NCBI RefSeq assembly: GCF_021354595.1
Contig: NZ_JADWYJ010000001.1
Location: 845,446 to 909,445 of the forward strand
DNA length: 64,000 nt
Source of the DNA: Maribellus sp. CM-23
GTDB lineage: Bacteria; Bacteroidota; Bacteroidia; Bacteroidales; Prolixibacteraceae
Direction of reading: 5' to 3'
Every line of letters starts with the position of its first letter. Positions within the stretch are counted from its first letter, which is position 1. Both the position numbers and the translations under genes were made by a program. Positions 54,443 to 63,876 of the stretch are shown here, one piece after another. The notes under the pieces were generated by a model that was not told where the DNA came from, ran no database searches, and worked only from the letters and a program-made list of their open reading frames with translations.

Positions 54443-57064
54443 TTACTGCAAAAACGAAAGTGCTTTTTCAATGGCAGCCTCCAGTCCGGCAACATTTTTA
54501 CCGCCGGCAGTGGCATAAAACGGCTGACCGCCGCCGCCGCCCTGAATTTCTTTTCCGGCTTCACGAACAATCTGCCCGGCATTCAGTCCTTTTTCGTCTA
54601 CAATGTTCTCGGCAATCATTACCGTAAGATTTGGTTTTCCATTAATCTCGGCTCCCAATACCAAATAAAGGTTTTCCACTTCACCTTTGAGCTGGAAAGC
54701 CAGGTCTTTCAGTAAAGCGGCACTGTCGATCATTATTTTATCGGCGATAATGTTTACGCCTTTTACATACATGATTTTACTTTTCAGGTTGGCCTTGGTG
54801 ATTTTCAGACTTTCACGCTGAAAATTCTCGATTTGCTTCGCAAACTCCGAATTCTGCTGCAACAAAATACCGATGCTTTCCAAAACATTGGCCGACCCTT
54901 TTACGGTGTCCCTGATGCTGGTCAATATATTCAACTGATCGTTGATGTACTTTTCGGCACGGTCGGCAGTAATGGCTTCAATTCTTCGAACCCCGGCTGC
55001 AATGGCGCTTTCCGAAACAATTTTCAGCAAGCCGATCTGGCCGGTTGCGGCAACGTGTGTTCCCCCGCAAAGCTCCATTGATTCGCCAAACCGGATGGTA
55101 CGCACCACATCACCGTATTTTTCGCCAAACAACATCATCGCTCCGGCATTTTTTGCCTCTTCAATGGGCATCTCGCGGTTTTCCTCCCGCACTGAATTCT
55201 GCCTGATTTTTGCATTCACCCTTTTCTCTACTTCCGCAATTTCCTCATCGGTCATTTTCTGAAAATGAGAAAAATCGAAACGCAGGTGGTCGGCATTCAC
55301 CAGCGATCCCTTTTGCTCCACATGTGTGCCCAGCACTTCGCGCAGGGCGGCATGCAACAGGTGGGTCGCCGTATGGTTATTCGCAATTTTCTGACGACGC
55401 TCAACATTTACCACCGCCGTAAAATATTCGGATGGATTTTCGGGTAGTTTTTCTACCAGGTGAACGATCAGGTTGTTCTCTTTTTGTGTATCGTAAACAG
55501 CGGTTTTAACTCCATCGAACTCAATGTAGCCATGATCCCCAACTTGTCCGCCCGACTCGCCGTAAAATGGAGTCTGATCAAAAACCAACTGGTAAAATGT
55601 CTTTTTCTTTTGAGTGACTTTGCGGTAACGGGCAATGCGAACTTCTGCCTCCAGCTTATCGTAGCCCAGAAACTCGGTTTGTTCTATTTTGCGCAATTCC
55701 ACCCAGTCGTCGGTTTCCTGCACAGCTGCATTTCGCGAGCGGCTTTTCTGTGCTTCCATCTCCACAGCAAAACCTGCGCTGTCGACACCCAATCCGTTTT
55801 CACGCGCAATCAATTCTGTTAAATCGAGTGGAAAACCATAGGTATCGTACAAAACAAAAGCATCTTTACCCGCAATTTCTGCAGCGCCTTCATTTTTTAC
55901 TTTTGAAACAATGTCATCCAGTAATTTTATCCCGGTCGACAAGGTACGCAGGAACGACTCTTCCTCTTCCTTGATTACTTTTTCAATCAACACCTGCTGG
56001 CTCACCAATTCGGGGAAAGCATCTCCCATGGTTTGCTTCAGTACGTCGATCAATTTAAAGATGAAAGCTTCTTTGAATCCGAGGAAAGTATAACCGTAAC
56101 GTACCGCACGACGCAAAATACGACGAATAACGTAGCCGGCCTTGTTGTTTGATGGCAACTGGCCATCGGCAATGGCAAAAGCTACGGCACGCAGGTGGTC
56201 AGCAATCACGCGCATGGCAATGTCTGCTTTTTCATCCTCGCCGTATTTCTTTCCGCAAAGCTTTCCTATTTCAGCAATGGTGCTTTGGAAAACATCGGTA
56301 TCGTAATTCGAAGTTACGCCCTGCAAAACCATGCAAAGACGCTCAAACCCCATTCCGGTATCCACATGTTTTGCCGGTAATTCTTCCAGAGTTCCGTTGG
56401 CTTTCCGGTTAAACTGAATAAAAACCAGGTTCCAGATTTCAATCACCTGCGGGTGGTCTTTGTTTACCAGTTCGCGGCCCGACAGTTTATCAACTTCCGC
56501 CTGCGGACGCAAATCCACATGCACTTCAGAACAAGGGCCACAAGGACCGGTGTCACCCATTTCCCAGAAATTGTCTTTTTTATTTCCGTTCAGAATGCGT
56601 TCCTTGGACAGGTATTTTTCCCAGTATCCGGCGGCTTCGTCGTCGCGTGCCTGGTTGTCATCGGCACTTCCTTCAAAAACAGTAGCGTACAAACGTTCAG
56701 GATTGATCCCCATACGTGTCACCAGAAATTCCCAGGCCCAGTTAATGGCTTCTTCTTTAAAATAGTCGCCAAACGACCAGTTCCCCAACATTTCGAACAT
56801 GGTGTGGTGATAAGTATCCAGCCCAACTTCTTCCAGGTCGTTGTGTTTTCCGGAAACACGCAAACACTTTTGCGTATCGGCTACACGCGCCCATTTTACA
56901 GGTTCGTTCCCCAGGAACTGATCCTTAAACTGGTTCATCCCGGCATTTGTAAACATCAATGTTGGATCACCCTTCACTACCATCGGGGCAGAGTTGACAA
57001 TCTGGTGATTCTTTTCCTGGAAAAAATCGAGAAAAGCCTGTCGTATTTCTCTGGAAGTCTTCAT
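54443..57064 (-). CDS. alaS: Alanyl-tRNA synthetase
   Basis: 873 residues, the standard length. Class II catalytic domain at the N-terminus ([54 protein letters not shown]), tRNA-recognition domain, editing domain with [23 protein letters not shown] and the zinc-binding [13 protein letters not shown], then the C-Ala domain with the glycine-rich [16 protein letters not shown] end. It charges tRNA-Ala and hydrolyses mischarged Ser/Gly-tRNA. Divergent from the M23 peptidase gene. Confidence 0.98.
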   Translation of the reverse strand: MKTSREIRQAFLDFFQEKNHQIVNSAPMVVKGDPTLMFTNAGMNQFKDQFLGNEPVKWARVADTQKCLRVSGKHNDLEEVGLDTYHHTMFEMLGNWSFGDYFKEEAINWAWEFLVTRMGINPERLYATVFEGSADDNQARDDEAAGYWEKYLSKERILNGNKKDNFWEMGDTGPCGPCSEVHVDLRPQAEVDKLSGRELVNKDHPQVIEIWNLVFIQFNRKANGTLEELPAKHVDTGMGFERLCMVLQGVTSNYDTDVFQSTIAEIGKLCGKKYGEDEKADIAMRVIADHLRAVAFAIADGQLPSNNKAGYVIRRILRRAVRYGYTFLGFKEAFIFKLIDVLKQTMGDAFPELVSQQVLIEKVIKEEEESFLRTLSTGIKLLDDIVSKVKNEGAAEIAGKDAFVLYDTYGFPLDLTELIARENGLGVDSAGFAVEMEAQKSRSRNAAVQETDDWVELRKIEQTEFLGYDKLEAEVRIARYRKVTQKKKTFYQLVFDQTPFYGESGGQVGDHGYIEFDGVKTAVYDTQKENNLIVHLVEKLPENPSEYFTAVVNVERRQKIANNHTATHLLHAALREVLGTHVEQKGSLVNADHLRFDFSHFQKMTDEEIAEVEKRVNAKIRQNSVREENREMPIEEAKNAGAMMLFGEKYGDVVRTIRFGESMELCGGTHVAATGQIGLLKIVSESAIAAGVRRIEAITADRAEKYINDQLNILTSIRDTVKGSANVLESIGILLQQNSEFAKQIENFQRESLKITKANLKSKIMYVKGVNIIADKIMIDSAALLKDLAFQLKGEVENLYLVLGAEINGKPNLTVMIAENIVDEKGLNAGQIVREAGKEIQGGGGGQPFYATAGGKNVAGLEAAIEKALSFLQ

Positions 57065-57145
57065 ATTATCGCTAATGTTTTATTCCAATGTGTTAAAAAA
57101 TCTAAACACAAACACAAGAAAATCACTAATTATGAGTTATTTACT

Positions 57146-57153
57146 TACATTTG
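57146..57153 (+). promoter_or_regulatory. -7 promoter element of the M23 peptidase gene
   Basis: TACATTTG, an exact TAnnTTTG match, about 90 bases before the ATG at 57243, implying a leader of roughly 80 bases. Confidence 0.5.
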
Positions 57154-57242
57154 CGGCGTGAAAATATCACGTTTTTTAAAGAACGCAAAGTTATACGATT
57201 AAATTAATATTGTAAGAAACATAGAAAAAAAGGGGCCTGTTT

Positions 57243-58223
57243 ATGGCAAGAAAGAAGTATAAATTTAACCCTGACACTCTTAATTACGAAAGCATTGGCT
57301 TAACCTGGAGAGAAAGAATTGTAAAAGTTCTGACTTATCTGTCGAGCAGTGTGGCGATGGCCTTGCTGTTTGTGGTTGTCTTTCTGAGTTTTTATGAAAC
57401 GCCACGTTCAAAGGCATTGAAGCGTGAAAACCAGCGATTGCTCACTCAATACGAATTGTTGCAAAAAGACATGAACAAGGTTGAAAAGGTTTTGACCGAT
57501 CTTCAACAACGCGATGATAATATTTACCGGGTAGTTTTTGAAGCCGAGCCAATCCCTGCTGCGGTACGTGAAGCCGGTTTTGGAGGTACCAACAAATATT
57601 CGCACCTCGAAAACATGGACAATGCCGACCTGGTGATCGAAACCGCTAAAAAGCTGGATGTACTGGCCAAGAAAACCTATATCCAGTCGAAATCATACGA
57701 CGAGGTGATGGAAATGGCGCTGAACAAAGAAAAAATGCTCGCCTCGCTTCCGTCGATTATGCCCATCCGAAACAAGGAATTGAAAAGAACGTCCAGTGGC
57801 TGGGGATATCGTATGCACCCGATCTACAAGGTGAAAAAGATGCACTGGGGGCAAGACTTTACCGCTCCGATCGGAACACCTATTTATGCGACAGGCGATG
57901 GTGTTATTACCGAAGTGGAAGGATCCAAAAGAAGCAAAGTCGGACTCGGACTGAATATAAAAATCGACCACGGTTTTGGCTATGAAACGGTTTATGGTCA
58001 CCTGAATGAGTTCAACGTAAAACGCGGCCAGCACGTAAAACGTGGCGACATTATCGGTTATGTAGGAAATACGGGTGGTTCAACTGCTCCTCACCTTCAT
58101 TACGAAGTACACAAAAACGGGCAGAAATTAAATCCGATGTACTACATGTTCCAGGATCTTACGCCACAGGAATACGACAAAATGATTGCGATCTCGTCCA
58201 ACATCGGACAATCGCTCGACTAA
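57243..58223 (+). CDS. M23-family metallopeptidase (LytM/DipM type), membrane anchored
   Basis: 326 residues. A basic N-terminus and one TM at about 33-50 anchor a periplasmic coiled coil (about 55-100: RSKALKRENQRLLTQYELLQKDM). The peptidase M23 domain occupies about 180-305: SGWGYRMHPIYKVKKMHWGQDFTAPIGTPIYATGDG with the H and D zinc ligands, YGHLNEF, and the HLHYEV motif with the third ligand. It cleaves peptidoglycan cross-links or activates amidases. All zinc ligands are present, so it is probably catalytic rather than an EnvC-type activator. Confidence 0.94.
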   Translation: MARKKYKFNPDTLNYESIGLTWRERIVKVLTYLSSSVAMALLFVVVFLSFYETPRSKALKRENQRLLTQYELLQKDMNKVEKVLTDLQQRDDNIYRVVFEAEPIPAAVREAGFGGTNKYSHLENMDNADLVIETAKKLDVLAKKTYIQSKSYDEVMEMALNKEKMLASLPSIMPIRNKELKRTSSGWGYRMHPIYKVKKMHWGQDFTAPIGTPIYATGDGVITEVEGSKRSKVGLGLNIKIDHGFGYETVYGHLNEFNVKRGQHVKRGDIIGYVGNTGGSTAPHLHYEVHKNGQKLNPMYYMFQDLTPQEYDKMIAISSNIGQSLD

Positions 58224-58253
58224 ACGTTGCATGCGCAAGCAAAAGATATGTTC

Positions 58254-58290
58254 AAAAAACTTTCATCAGAAAACCTGATGGAAGTTTTTT
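58254..58290 (+). terminator. Intrinsic terminator after the M23 peptidase gene
   Basis: 16-bp stem with one wobble (AAAAAACTTTCATCAG / CTGATGGAAGTTTTTT) and a 5-base loop; the T-run forms the 3' arm. Confidence 0.85.
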
Positions 58291-58364
58291 GTTTGCATCA
58301 ATTTCGGAAAACAATTTTGCCGCGGTTCTCAATTCTAATTATCTTGCAGTTCAAAATCTGAAAA

Positions 58365-58718
58365 TTGCCTTACAAAAAGCCGGAAATAGAAAAAATCTAC
58401 TATTCGATGGGAGAAGTTACCGAAATGTTTGGCCTCACTCCATCGAATATTCGCTACTGGGAAAACCAGTTCGAAGCGCTAAAACCATTTAAAAACAAAA
58501 AGGGCAACCGGCTTTTTACCAAGGAAGACCTTGAAACCATCCGCCTGATCCATTACCTGGTAAAACAACGCGGCCTGACGATTAAAGGGGCCCGGCAAAA
58601 ACTAAAAGAAAACCGCGAGGATACGCTGAACAACTACGAGATTGTAAAAAAATTACAGGACATCAGGCAGGAGCTGGTAGAAATCAAAGAAAGCTTAGAA
58701 GATCATGACGAAAATTAA
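58365..58718 (+). CDS. MerR-family transcriptional regulator
   Basis: 117 residues. The start is a TTG at 58365; the N-terminus MPYKKPEIEKIYYSMGEV matches what I recall of this family in the phylum, and starting at the next Met (58407) would clip the first strand. HTH: YYSMGEVTEMFGLTPSNIRYWENQF, then LFTKEDLETIRLIHYLVKQRGLTIKGARQKL, with a C-terminal coiled coil (ELVEIKESLEDHD). There are no metal-binding Cys, so it is not a classical MerR sensor. It overlaps the following Nif3 gene by 14 bases. Confidence 0.9.
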   Translation: MPYKKPEIEKIYYSMGEVTEMFGLTPSNIRYWENQFEALKPFKNKKGNRLFTKEDLETIRLIHYLVKQRGLTIKGARQKLKENREDTLNNYEIVKKLQDIRQELVEIKESLEDHDEN

Positions 58719-59802
58719 AGATATTACCCATTATTTGGAAACCGTTGCCCCGCTCCGTTTGCAGGAATCATACGACAATGCAGGCTTAATCGTAGGCGAC
58801 AACCAGGCGGAGCTCACCTCCATTCTGGTTACGCTGGATGTAACCGAAGAAGTGGTGGAAGAAGCCATCCAGAACAAGTGCAACCTGATTGTTGCACATC
58901 ACCCGATCGTTTTTTCAGGACTGAAAAAAATTACCGGGAAAAATTATGTGGAGCGCACTTTGCTAAAAGCCATCAAAAACGATGTTGCGATTTATGCCGC
59001 GCATACCAACCTCGACAGTGTTACCGGGGGTGTAAACGGCAAAATATGTGAAAAGCTGGGGCTGACAGATTGCCGTATCCTCGAACCAGCAGGCGGGCTG
59101 CTAAAAAAGCTGGTGACTTTTGTCCCTGTCGACCATGCAGAAAAAGTACGACAGGCTGTTTTTGCTGCCGGCGCCGGGCACATTGGCAACTACGACTCGT
59201 GCAGTTTTAATGCACACGGACAGGGAACCTTCAGGGGAAATGACAGCACTACGCCTTTTGTGGGAGAAAAGGGAGCCCATCATTACGAAAACGAAATCCG
59301 TTTCGAAACCATTTTCCCTTCCTACTTACAGGGGCAAATTGTTTCGGCACTGACTACTGCTCACCCTTACGAAGAAGTAGCCTACGATATTTATCCGCTC
59401 GACAATAAATTCAACCAGGTTGGAATGGGAATGCTGGGCGTTCTGCCCAAAGAAAAAACAGAGCGTGAAGTATTGAAGCTGCTCAAAAATACCTTTCACA
59501 CCGGGGTGATCCGGCACACGGCACTTCAAAATAAAAAAGTGAAGAAAATTGCGGTTTGCGGAGGCGCCGGTTCCTTTCTTCTGAACCAGGCCATTGCAGC
59601 GGGCGCCGACTTTTTTGTGACCGGCGATTTTAAATATCACCAGTTTTTTGATGCCGAAAACAAAATTGTAATCGCCGATATCGGACATTTTGAGAGCGAA
59701 CAATTTACTAAAGAACTTTTTTATGAGTTACTTACGAAAAAATTCCCTAAATTTGTCGTCCGTTTGTCAGAGGTGAATACCAACCCGGTTTTTTACTTCT
59801 GA
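58705..59802 (+). CDS. Nif3-like dinuclear metal-centre hexameric protein (cytosolic, long form)
   Basis: 365 residues with an inserted PII-like domain (about 130-235), the YqfO/long DUF34 form. Metal-binding motifs: CNLIVAHHPIVFSGLKKI at the N-terminal half, AAHTNLDSV, and C-terminal FVTGDFKYHQFFDAENKIVIADIGHFESEQF with conserved His and Glu. Start ATG at 58705 inside the MerR gene end, so translation is coupled. Family members are often annotated as GTP cyclohydrolase I type 2, which is not established. Followed by the zinc-ribbon gene, a pairing typical of Bacteroidota. Confidence 0.94.
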   Translation: MTKIKDITHYLETVAPLRLQESYDNAGLIVGDNQAELTSILVTLDVTEEVVEEAIQNKCNLIVAHHPIVFSGLKKITGKNYVERTLLKAIKNDVAIYAAHTNLDSVTGGVNGKICEKLGLTDCRILEPAGGLLKKLVTFVPVDHAEKVRQAVFAAGAGHIGNYDSCSFNAHGQGTFRGNDSTTPFVGEKGAHHYENEIRFETIFPSYLQGQIVSALTTAHPYEEVAYDIYPLDNKFNQVGMGMLGVLPKEKTEREVLKLLKNTFHTGVIRHTALQNKKVKKIAVCGGAGSFLLNQAIAAGADFFVTGDFKYHQFFDAENKIVIADIGHFESEQFTKELFYELLTKKFPKFVVRLSEVNTNPVFYF

Positions 59803-59927
59803 TTTTTGGTTGGAAACAATTGGTTGATCATTGAGAACCAACTGGTTCATCAAAACAAAACGCAACAAAAAGGGTTACAGTTACAGACCCGTTTATTTGG
59901 AGAAAAATAAAATTAAATAGAACGAGC

Positions 59928-60704
59928 ATGAATGCACCTTATTCAAGGCAAGAAGACAAAGACATTTCGATTGAAGATAAACTGCGCGCATTGCACGAGC
60001 TGCAAAGTGTAGTTTCAGAAGTGGACAAGATAAAAACCCTGAGGGGTGAGCTTCCGCTGGAAGTACAAGACCTGGAAGATGAAATCGCCGGATTGAAAAC
60101 CCGTTTGGTGAACCTTGACGACGAAATCAAGAATTTGGATACGGCCATCAACAACAAAAAGATCGCCATCAAAGATTCTCAGGGCCTGATTGCAAAATAT
60201 ACGGAACAGCAAAACAACGTTCGCAACAACCGTGAATTTGATTCTTTGTCAAAAGAAATTGAATTCCAAAACCTGGAAATCGAGCTTTCAGAAAAACGGA
60301 TCAAGGAATTTACCGCTGAAATGGCTGCAAAAAAAGAAGCAATTGGCTCTTCTAAAACACAGCTAAGCGAGCGCGAAGAAGACCTGGACCGCAAGAAAAC
60401 CGAGTTGAGTGAAATTACGGAAGAGACCAAGATCGAGGAAGAAAAGCTAAAAGCAAAAGCCGAAAAGATCGAGTCTTTTATTGAGCCTCGTTTGTTGACT
60501 GCTTTCAAACGTATCCGCAAAAATGCACGTAACGGATTGGCAGTAGTTACCATTCAGCGTGATGCATGCGGTGGTTGTTTTGCCAACATTCCGCCACAGC
60601 GCCAGCTGGACATCGCCAGCCGCAAAAAGATCATTGTTTGTGAATATTGCGGACGTATTTTGGTGGATGAAAAAATCAATGTTGTGGAAGACATTGCCGA
60701 ATAA
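59928..60704 (+). CDS. Coiled-coil protein with C-terminal zinc ribbon (C4-type)
   Basis: 258 residues. Residues about 10-195 form a long antiparallel coiled coil (Lys/Glu/Leu heptads such as LEDEIAGLKTRLVNLDDEIKNLD). The C-terminal zinc ribbon has C-x2-C pairs: CGGCFANIPPQRQLDIASRKKIIVCEYCGRILV. The family (zf-RING_7) often neighbours Nif3 genes and is thought to bind nucleic acid or ribosomes; no precise role is established. It follows the Nif3-like gene by about 125 bases and ends at a good terminator. Confidence 0.92.
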   Translation: MNAPYSRQEDKDISIEDKLRALHELQSVVSEVDKIKTLRGELPLEVQDLEDEIAGLKTRLVNLDDEIKNLDTAINNKKIAIKDSQGLIAKYTEQQNNVRNNREFDSLSKEIEFQNLEIELSEKRIKEFTAEMAAKKEAIGSSKTQLSEREEDLDRKKTELSEITEETKIEEEKLKAKAEKIESFIEPRLLTAFKRIRKNARNGLAVVTIQRDACGGCFANIPPQRQLDIASRKKIIVCEYCGRILVDEKINVVEDIAE

Positions 60705-60726
60705 GCAAAAGAAAATCCTAAATATC

Positions 60727-60761
60727 AAAAAGCTGGTTCGCATTTCACGAGCCAGCTTTTT
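60727..60761 (+). terminator. Intrinsic terminator after the zinc-ribbon gene
   Basis: 14-bp stem with one wobble (AAAAAGCTGGTTCG / CGAGCCAGCTTTTT), 7-base loop, followed by more T residues. Confidence 0.85.
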
Positions 60762-60839
60762 TTATGCAGTATATCCCGATCAAACGCCAGTCAAATTTAT
60801 TCAAGCGGAAAATTCCGGATAAAAACAGAAACACTTACC

Positions 60840-61406
60840 ATGATAATAAGAGAAGCCACCTTAAACGATGCTGCCGCCATTACAACACATTTACTGTCGG
60901 CAATGGAAGACATTGTATATAAATTCATAGGGGAGGAAAACCCGCAAAAAGCAGAAGAATTCCTCTACCATTTTGTAAGCTCGGAAAACAACCAGTATTC
61001 GTACCGGAACTGTGTGGTGGCCGAAGAAAACCAGCAAATTATTGCAGCTGCCAGCGTTTACGAAGGAGCACGACTGGAAGAATTGCGTGCGCCGGTTGTT
61101 GAGTATGTAAGAGCTAATCACAACAAACGTTTTGCCCCTGAAGATGAAACACAAGCCGGCGAATATTACCTCGATTCACTGGGGGTGAGCCCGGAGCACA
61201 GGGGAAAAGGCATTGGTTCCAAAATGCTTCAGTTTTTAATCGATAAATACGTGGTAAAGAACCACCAGACTTTGGGATTACTGGTAGAGGAAGAAAATAC
61301 CGGCGCCATGAAGTTGTACTCACGGCTGGGTTTTAAACCCGTTACCACGAAGCAGCTGGTAGGAAAACAATTGTTCCACCTTCAGATAAACGAGTCTTGT
61401 CTTTAA
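60840..61406 (+). CDS. GNAT-family N-acetyltransferase
   Basis: 188 residues. N-terminal strand MIIREATLNDAAAITTHLL, then the acetyl-CoA-binding loop YYLDSLGVSPEHRGKGIGSKMLQFL (V-x-P-x-x-R-G-x-G-x-G), and C-terminal LLVEEENTGAMKLYSRLGFKPV, the usual GNAT end. Transfers an acetyl group from acetyl-CoA to an amine; substrate unknown. Cytoplasmic, monocistronic. Confidence 0.94.
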   Translation: MIIREATLNDAAAITTHLLSAMEDIVYKFIGEENPQKAEEFLYHFVSSENNQYSYRNCVVAEENQQIIAAASVYEGARLEELRAPVVEYVRANHNKRFAPEDETQAGEYYLDSLGVSPEHRGKGIGSKMLQFLIDKYVVKNHQTLGLLVEEENTGAMKLYSRLGFKPVTTKQLVGKQLFHLQINESCL

Positions 61407-61626
61407 TAAACTCAGGAAGCTAAAAAGAATCAGGTCTTTTCCGGATGAAATATTCATGATACATGGATATCACCAACAGAAATGAAAGTATTCTTAGTTT
61501 CTGACTTAACTCTCCCTCTTCTCCCTCTCTATTTTTAGAGAGGGACGATTGTATCGAAGGCACAATCAGGGTGAGTATAAATATTATAACCCCATTTTGT
61601 TATTGGTTTTAGAGATACTTTCAGAA

Positions 61627-61660
61627 AAAAGCCGCCTCCGGTTTCCCGAATGCGGCTTTT
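61627..61660. terminator. Terminator between the GNAT and TPM-domain genes
   Basis: AAAAGCCGC / GCGGCTTTT, a 9-bp stem with a 16-base loop; A and T tracts make it usable on both strands. Confidence 0.75.
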
Positions 61661-61689
61661 GCTATTGCTTGAACATTATTTTAAGTTCT

Positions 61690-61717
61690 CTCTGAACTCT
61701 AAACTTTGAACTCTGAA
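61690..61717. repeat. Degenerate heptamer tandem repeat
   Basis: Four 7-base units CTCTGAA, CTCTAAA, CTTTGAA, CTCTGAA just beyond the 3' end of the TPM-domain gene. Same period as the array near ccsBA but a different unit. Confidence 0.65.
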
Positions 61718-61724
61718 CTAATTT

Positions 61725-62510
61725 CTACCAACTTCCTCCGGCACCACCGCCACCAAAACTGCCACCGCCAAAGCCTCCGAATCCGCCAAAGCTACCTCCT
61801 CCGGATGAAAAATTACCAAAGGAACCCGACGAGCGGTGACTGCCCGACATCATCCCCATGGCCAGCCAAAACGGCAAACTTCTGCCCGGGGAATAAAACC
61901 GGCGCCGGCGGTTACGGCCAAACAAAGAAATAAGTACGGCAAACAGGATGATCAGAAACGGGATGCCCGCTGCACCTCCTGCCTCTACTTTTTGCCGGTA
62001 TTCATCGGCACTGTATTCTCCGCGGGTAATATCCATAATCACACTGATACCGGCGGCCAAACCTTCGTAATAATTGTCTTCCTTAAAACGCGGGATCATT
62101 TCGTTGTTGACCACATCGCGGTTAACGATGGCATCGGGCAAAACACCTTCCAGTCCGTAACCGGTAGCCACAAATACTTCTCCGCGGCTATTGGCAGTTT
62201 TAGGCTTTACCAAAACCACAATCCCGTTATCCTTTCCTTTTTGGCCAACTCCCCACTTTTCACCCAGCTGATAAGCATAGTCAGCCTTATCGTAGCCTTC
62301 CAGATCAGCAACGGTTACCACCAAAATCTGGGTAGATGTTTGCCGGGCAAATTTCTCCAGCGCACTTTCCATGCTTTCATACTGGTTGTTGTTCAAAATA
62401 CCGGCAAAGTCGTTTACCAACCGCGCCGGCACAGGACGTTCGGGAATTTGTGCAAAGGACACACCCATTGCACCTATCCATATCAGTACTGTAAATAATA
62501 TTCTCTTCAT
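61725..62510 (-). CDS. TPM-domain membrane protein (YgcG family)
   Basis: 261 residues. Signal peptide (MGVSFAQIPERPVPARLVNDFAG). TPM domain at about 28-165 (LVVTVADLEGYDKADYAYQLGEKWGVGQKGKDNGIVVLVKP, FVATGYGLEGVLPDAIVNR). One TM lies at about 180-197 (IPFLIILFAVLISLFG). The C-terminal tail is Gly/Ser/Phe-rich (SFGGFGGFGGGSFGGGGAGG), probably disordered. The YgcG/TPM family is implicated in envelope processes including photosystem repair in plants; bacterial function is unclear. Third gene of the lemA-TPM-TPM unit. Confidence 0.92.
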   Translation of the reverse strand: MKRILFTVLIWIGAMGVSFAQIPERPVPARLVNDFAGILNNNQYESMESALEKFARQTSTQILVVTVADLEGYDKADYAYQLGEKWGVGQKGKDNGIVVLVKPKTANSRGEVFVATGYGLEGVLPDAIVNRDVVNNEMIPRFKEDNYYEGLAAGISVIMDITRGEYSADEYRQKVEAGGAAGIPFLIILFAVLISLFGRNRRRRFYSPGRSLPFWLAMGMMSGSHRSSGSFGNFSSGGGSFGGFGGFGGGSFGGGGAGGSW

Positions 62511-62590
62511 AATGTTTTGCTTATCACCCTCTGCCTCCCGCCCCGTTTTGCATTTCCTGAAAAAGGAAAAAAGCGGAAAGTTTCACTGTT

Positions 62591-63028
62591 TTATTTTCCA
62601 AAAGATATTTCGTCAGAAAGCTCGTTTACATCGCCTTTCTGGTAAGGGAAGTGTGCTTTCAGCTGCTCTCCGGCTCTTACAATACCGTCAGCCAGCGCTT
62701 CGGCATACAACCCTTCTTTCATTTTCGTAATGACCACATTTTTGGTGCTTTCCCAAAAATCAGCAGGCACTTTTTGGTTGATACCCGCATCGCCCAGGAT
62801 GGCGAACTTCCGGTCTTGCACAGCCAGGTAAAACAACACCCCGTTGCGAAGCTCTGTTTTATGCATTTCCAGCTTCTCAAAAAGATAAGCCGCGCGGTCG
62901 AGCACATCTCCGCTGCAACAGTTTTCCACGTGCACGCGAATCTCTCCCGAAGTATTGGTTTCGGCCACCCTGATTGCATTGGTGATCTGCAACTTGTCCT
63001 GCTCTGTAAAATATTTATGTACGCCCAT
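62591..63028 (-). CDS. Small TPM-domain protein
   Basis: 145 residues from the ATG at 63028, preferred over the one at 63055 because GGAGGAG lies 9 bases upstream. No signal peptide. The TPM fold shows as ITNAIRVAETNTSGEIRVHVENCC, LYLAVQDRKFAILGDAGIN, and a helical end. C-terminal Cys pair CC at about 42-43. Paralogous to the TPM domain of the next gene but lacking the signal peptide, TM and Gly-rich tail, so perhaps cytoplasmic or peripheral. Co-transcribed between lemA and the YgcG gene. Confidence 0.9.
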   Translation of the reverse strand: MGVHKYFTEQDKLQITNAIRVAETNTSGEIRVHVENCCSGDVLDRAAYLFEKLEMHKTELRNGVLFYLAVQDRKFAILGDAGINQKVPADFWESTKNVVITKMKEGLYAEALADGIVRAGEQLKAHFPYQKGDVNELSDEISFGK

Positions 63029-63037
63029 TATTTCTTT

Positions 63038-63044
63038 CTCCTCC
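63038..63044 (-). promoter_or_regulatory. Shine-Dalgarno site deciding the small TPM gene start
   Basis: GGAGGAG on the minus strand, 9 bases before the ATG at 63028. Strong Shine-Dalgarno sites are rare in this window, and this one supports 63028 over 63055. Confidence 0.6.
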
Positions 63045-63172
63045 AGTATTTTCAAAACGAACCATCCTTACTTAAACTCTTCCCTTTCGCAAAAGCGATG
63101 ATCCCGATTGCCCGGGATCAGAGTTCGTTCTCGTTGCTCATTTTTGTTTACAAGCGAACTTCTTTTATGCTG

Positions 63173-63763
63173 TTAAAACTGAACTTCGGGTGCCACATCA
63201 GAACCCTCGCGCGACTCGAAATACGATTTCTTTTCGAACCCAAACCAGCCGGCGTAAATCACACGCGGAAACTGGCGGATGTATGCATTGTACTGCTGTG
63301 TGGTATCGTTAAACTTTTTACGCTCCACAGTAATACGGTTCTCGGTTCCTTCAAGCTGCGCCTGCAAATCCAAAAAATTCTGGTTGGCTTTCAGATCAGG
63401 ATAACGTTCCACTACCACCATCAAACGGCTTAATGCCGATGACAATCCGTCTTGCGCCTGGTTAAACTGCTGCAACGTTTCCGGGGTCATTTTTTCCGGG
63501 TCAATATGCATCGAGGTTGCTTTTGAACGTGCCTCAATAACGCCGGTCAGTGTTTCCTGCTCGTGTGCCGCATAACCTTTTACCGTATTCACCAGGTTCG
63601 GAATTAAGTCGGCACGACGCTGGTAAACGTTTTCCACCTGTGCCCACTGAGAGGTCACCTGTTCGTCCAGGTTAACCATTGTATTATAACCACAACTCGA
63701 AAATAAAAATGCACTTACAACTGCAAGTAGAACAATTTTAATACGCTTCATTTTTTCTTTCAT
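63173..63763 (-). CDS. lemA: LemA family protein (lipoprotein-like)
   Basis: 196 residues (an internal start at 63751 gives MKRIKIVLLAVVSAFLFSSC and is equally possible). Lipobox-like FSSC, then the LemA signature YNTMVNLDEQVTSQWAQVENVYQRRADLIPNLVNTVKGYAAHEQ, a long helical bundle, and PDLKANQNFLDLQAQLEGTENRITVERKKFNDTTQQYNAYIRQFP. LemA proteins have a membrane anchor and helical body; function poorly known. First gene of the unit with the two TPM-domain genes, an arrangement conserved in many bacteria. Confidence 0.94.
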   Translation of the reverse strand: MKEKMKRIKIVLLAVVSAFLFSSCGYNTMVNLDEQVTSQWAQVENVYQRRADLIPNLVNTVKGYAAHEQETLTGVIEARSKATSMHIDPEKMTPETLQQFNQAQDGLSSALSRLMVVVERYPDLKANQNFLDLQAQLEGTENRITVERKKFNDTTQQYNAYIRQFPRVIYAGWFGFEKKSYFESREGSDVAPEVQF

Positions 63764-63876
63764 TTAAAGTATGCCTGCAAATATTTTCAAAAAGTGCAAA
63801 AAATCATCGGTCTTTTCGGGGAAAGACCATATTTTGCCGCTGTATTTCGAATTTAATAAGATAAAACGGCCGAATC

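Larger units (their letters stand above)
61407..61724. other. Gene-free spacer with hairpins and a heptamer repeat
   Basis: About 320 bases between convergent genes. It holds a 9-bp hairpin CCCTCTCTA / TAGAGAGGG (61523-61545), a terminator at 61627-61660, and a degenerate heptamer array at 61690-61717. No gene seen. Confidence 0.6.

Noticed and set aside
56453..57202. 249-residue plus-strand frame antisense to alaS
   Set aside because: Lies almost entirely opposite a clear alanyl-tRNA synthetase domain.
62651..63433. 260-residue plus-strand frame opposite the TPM and lemA genes
   Set aside because: Antisense shadow; both real genes are recognised families on the minus strand.
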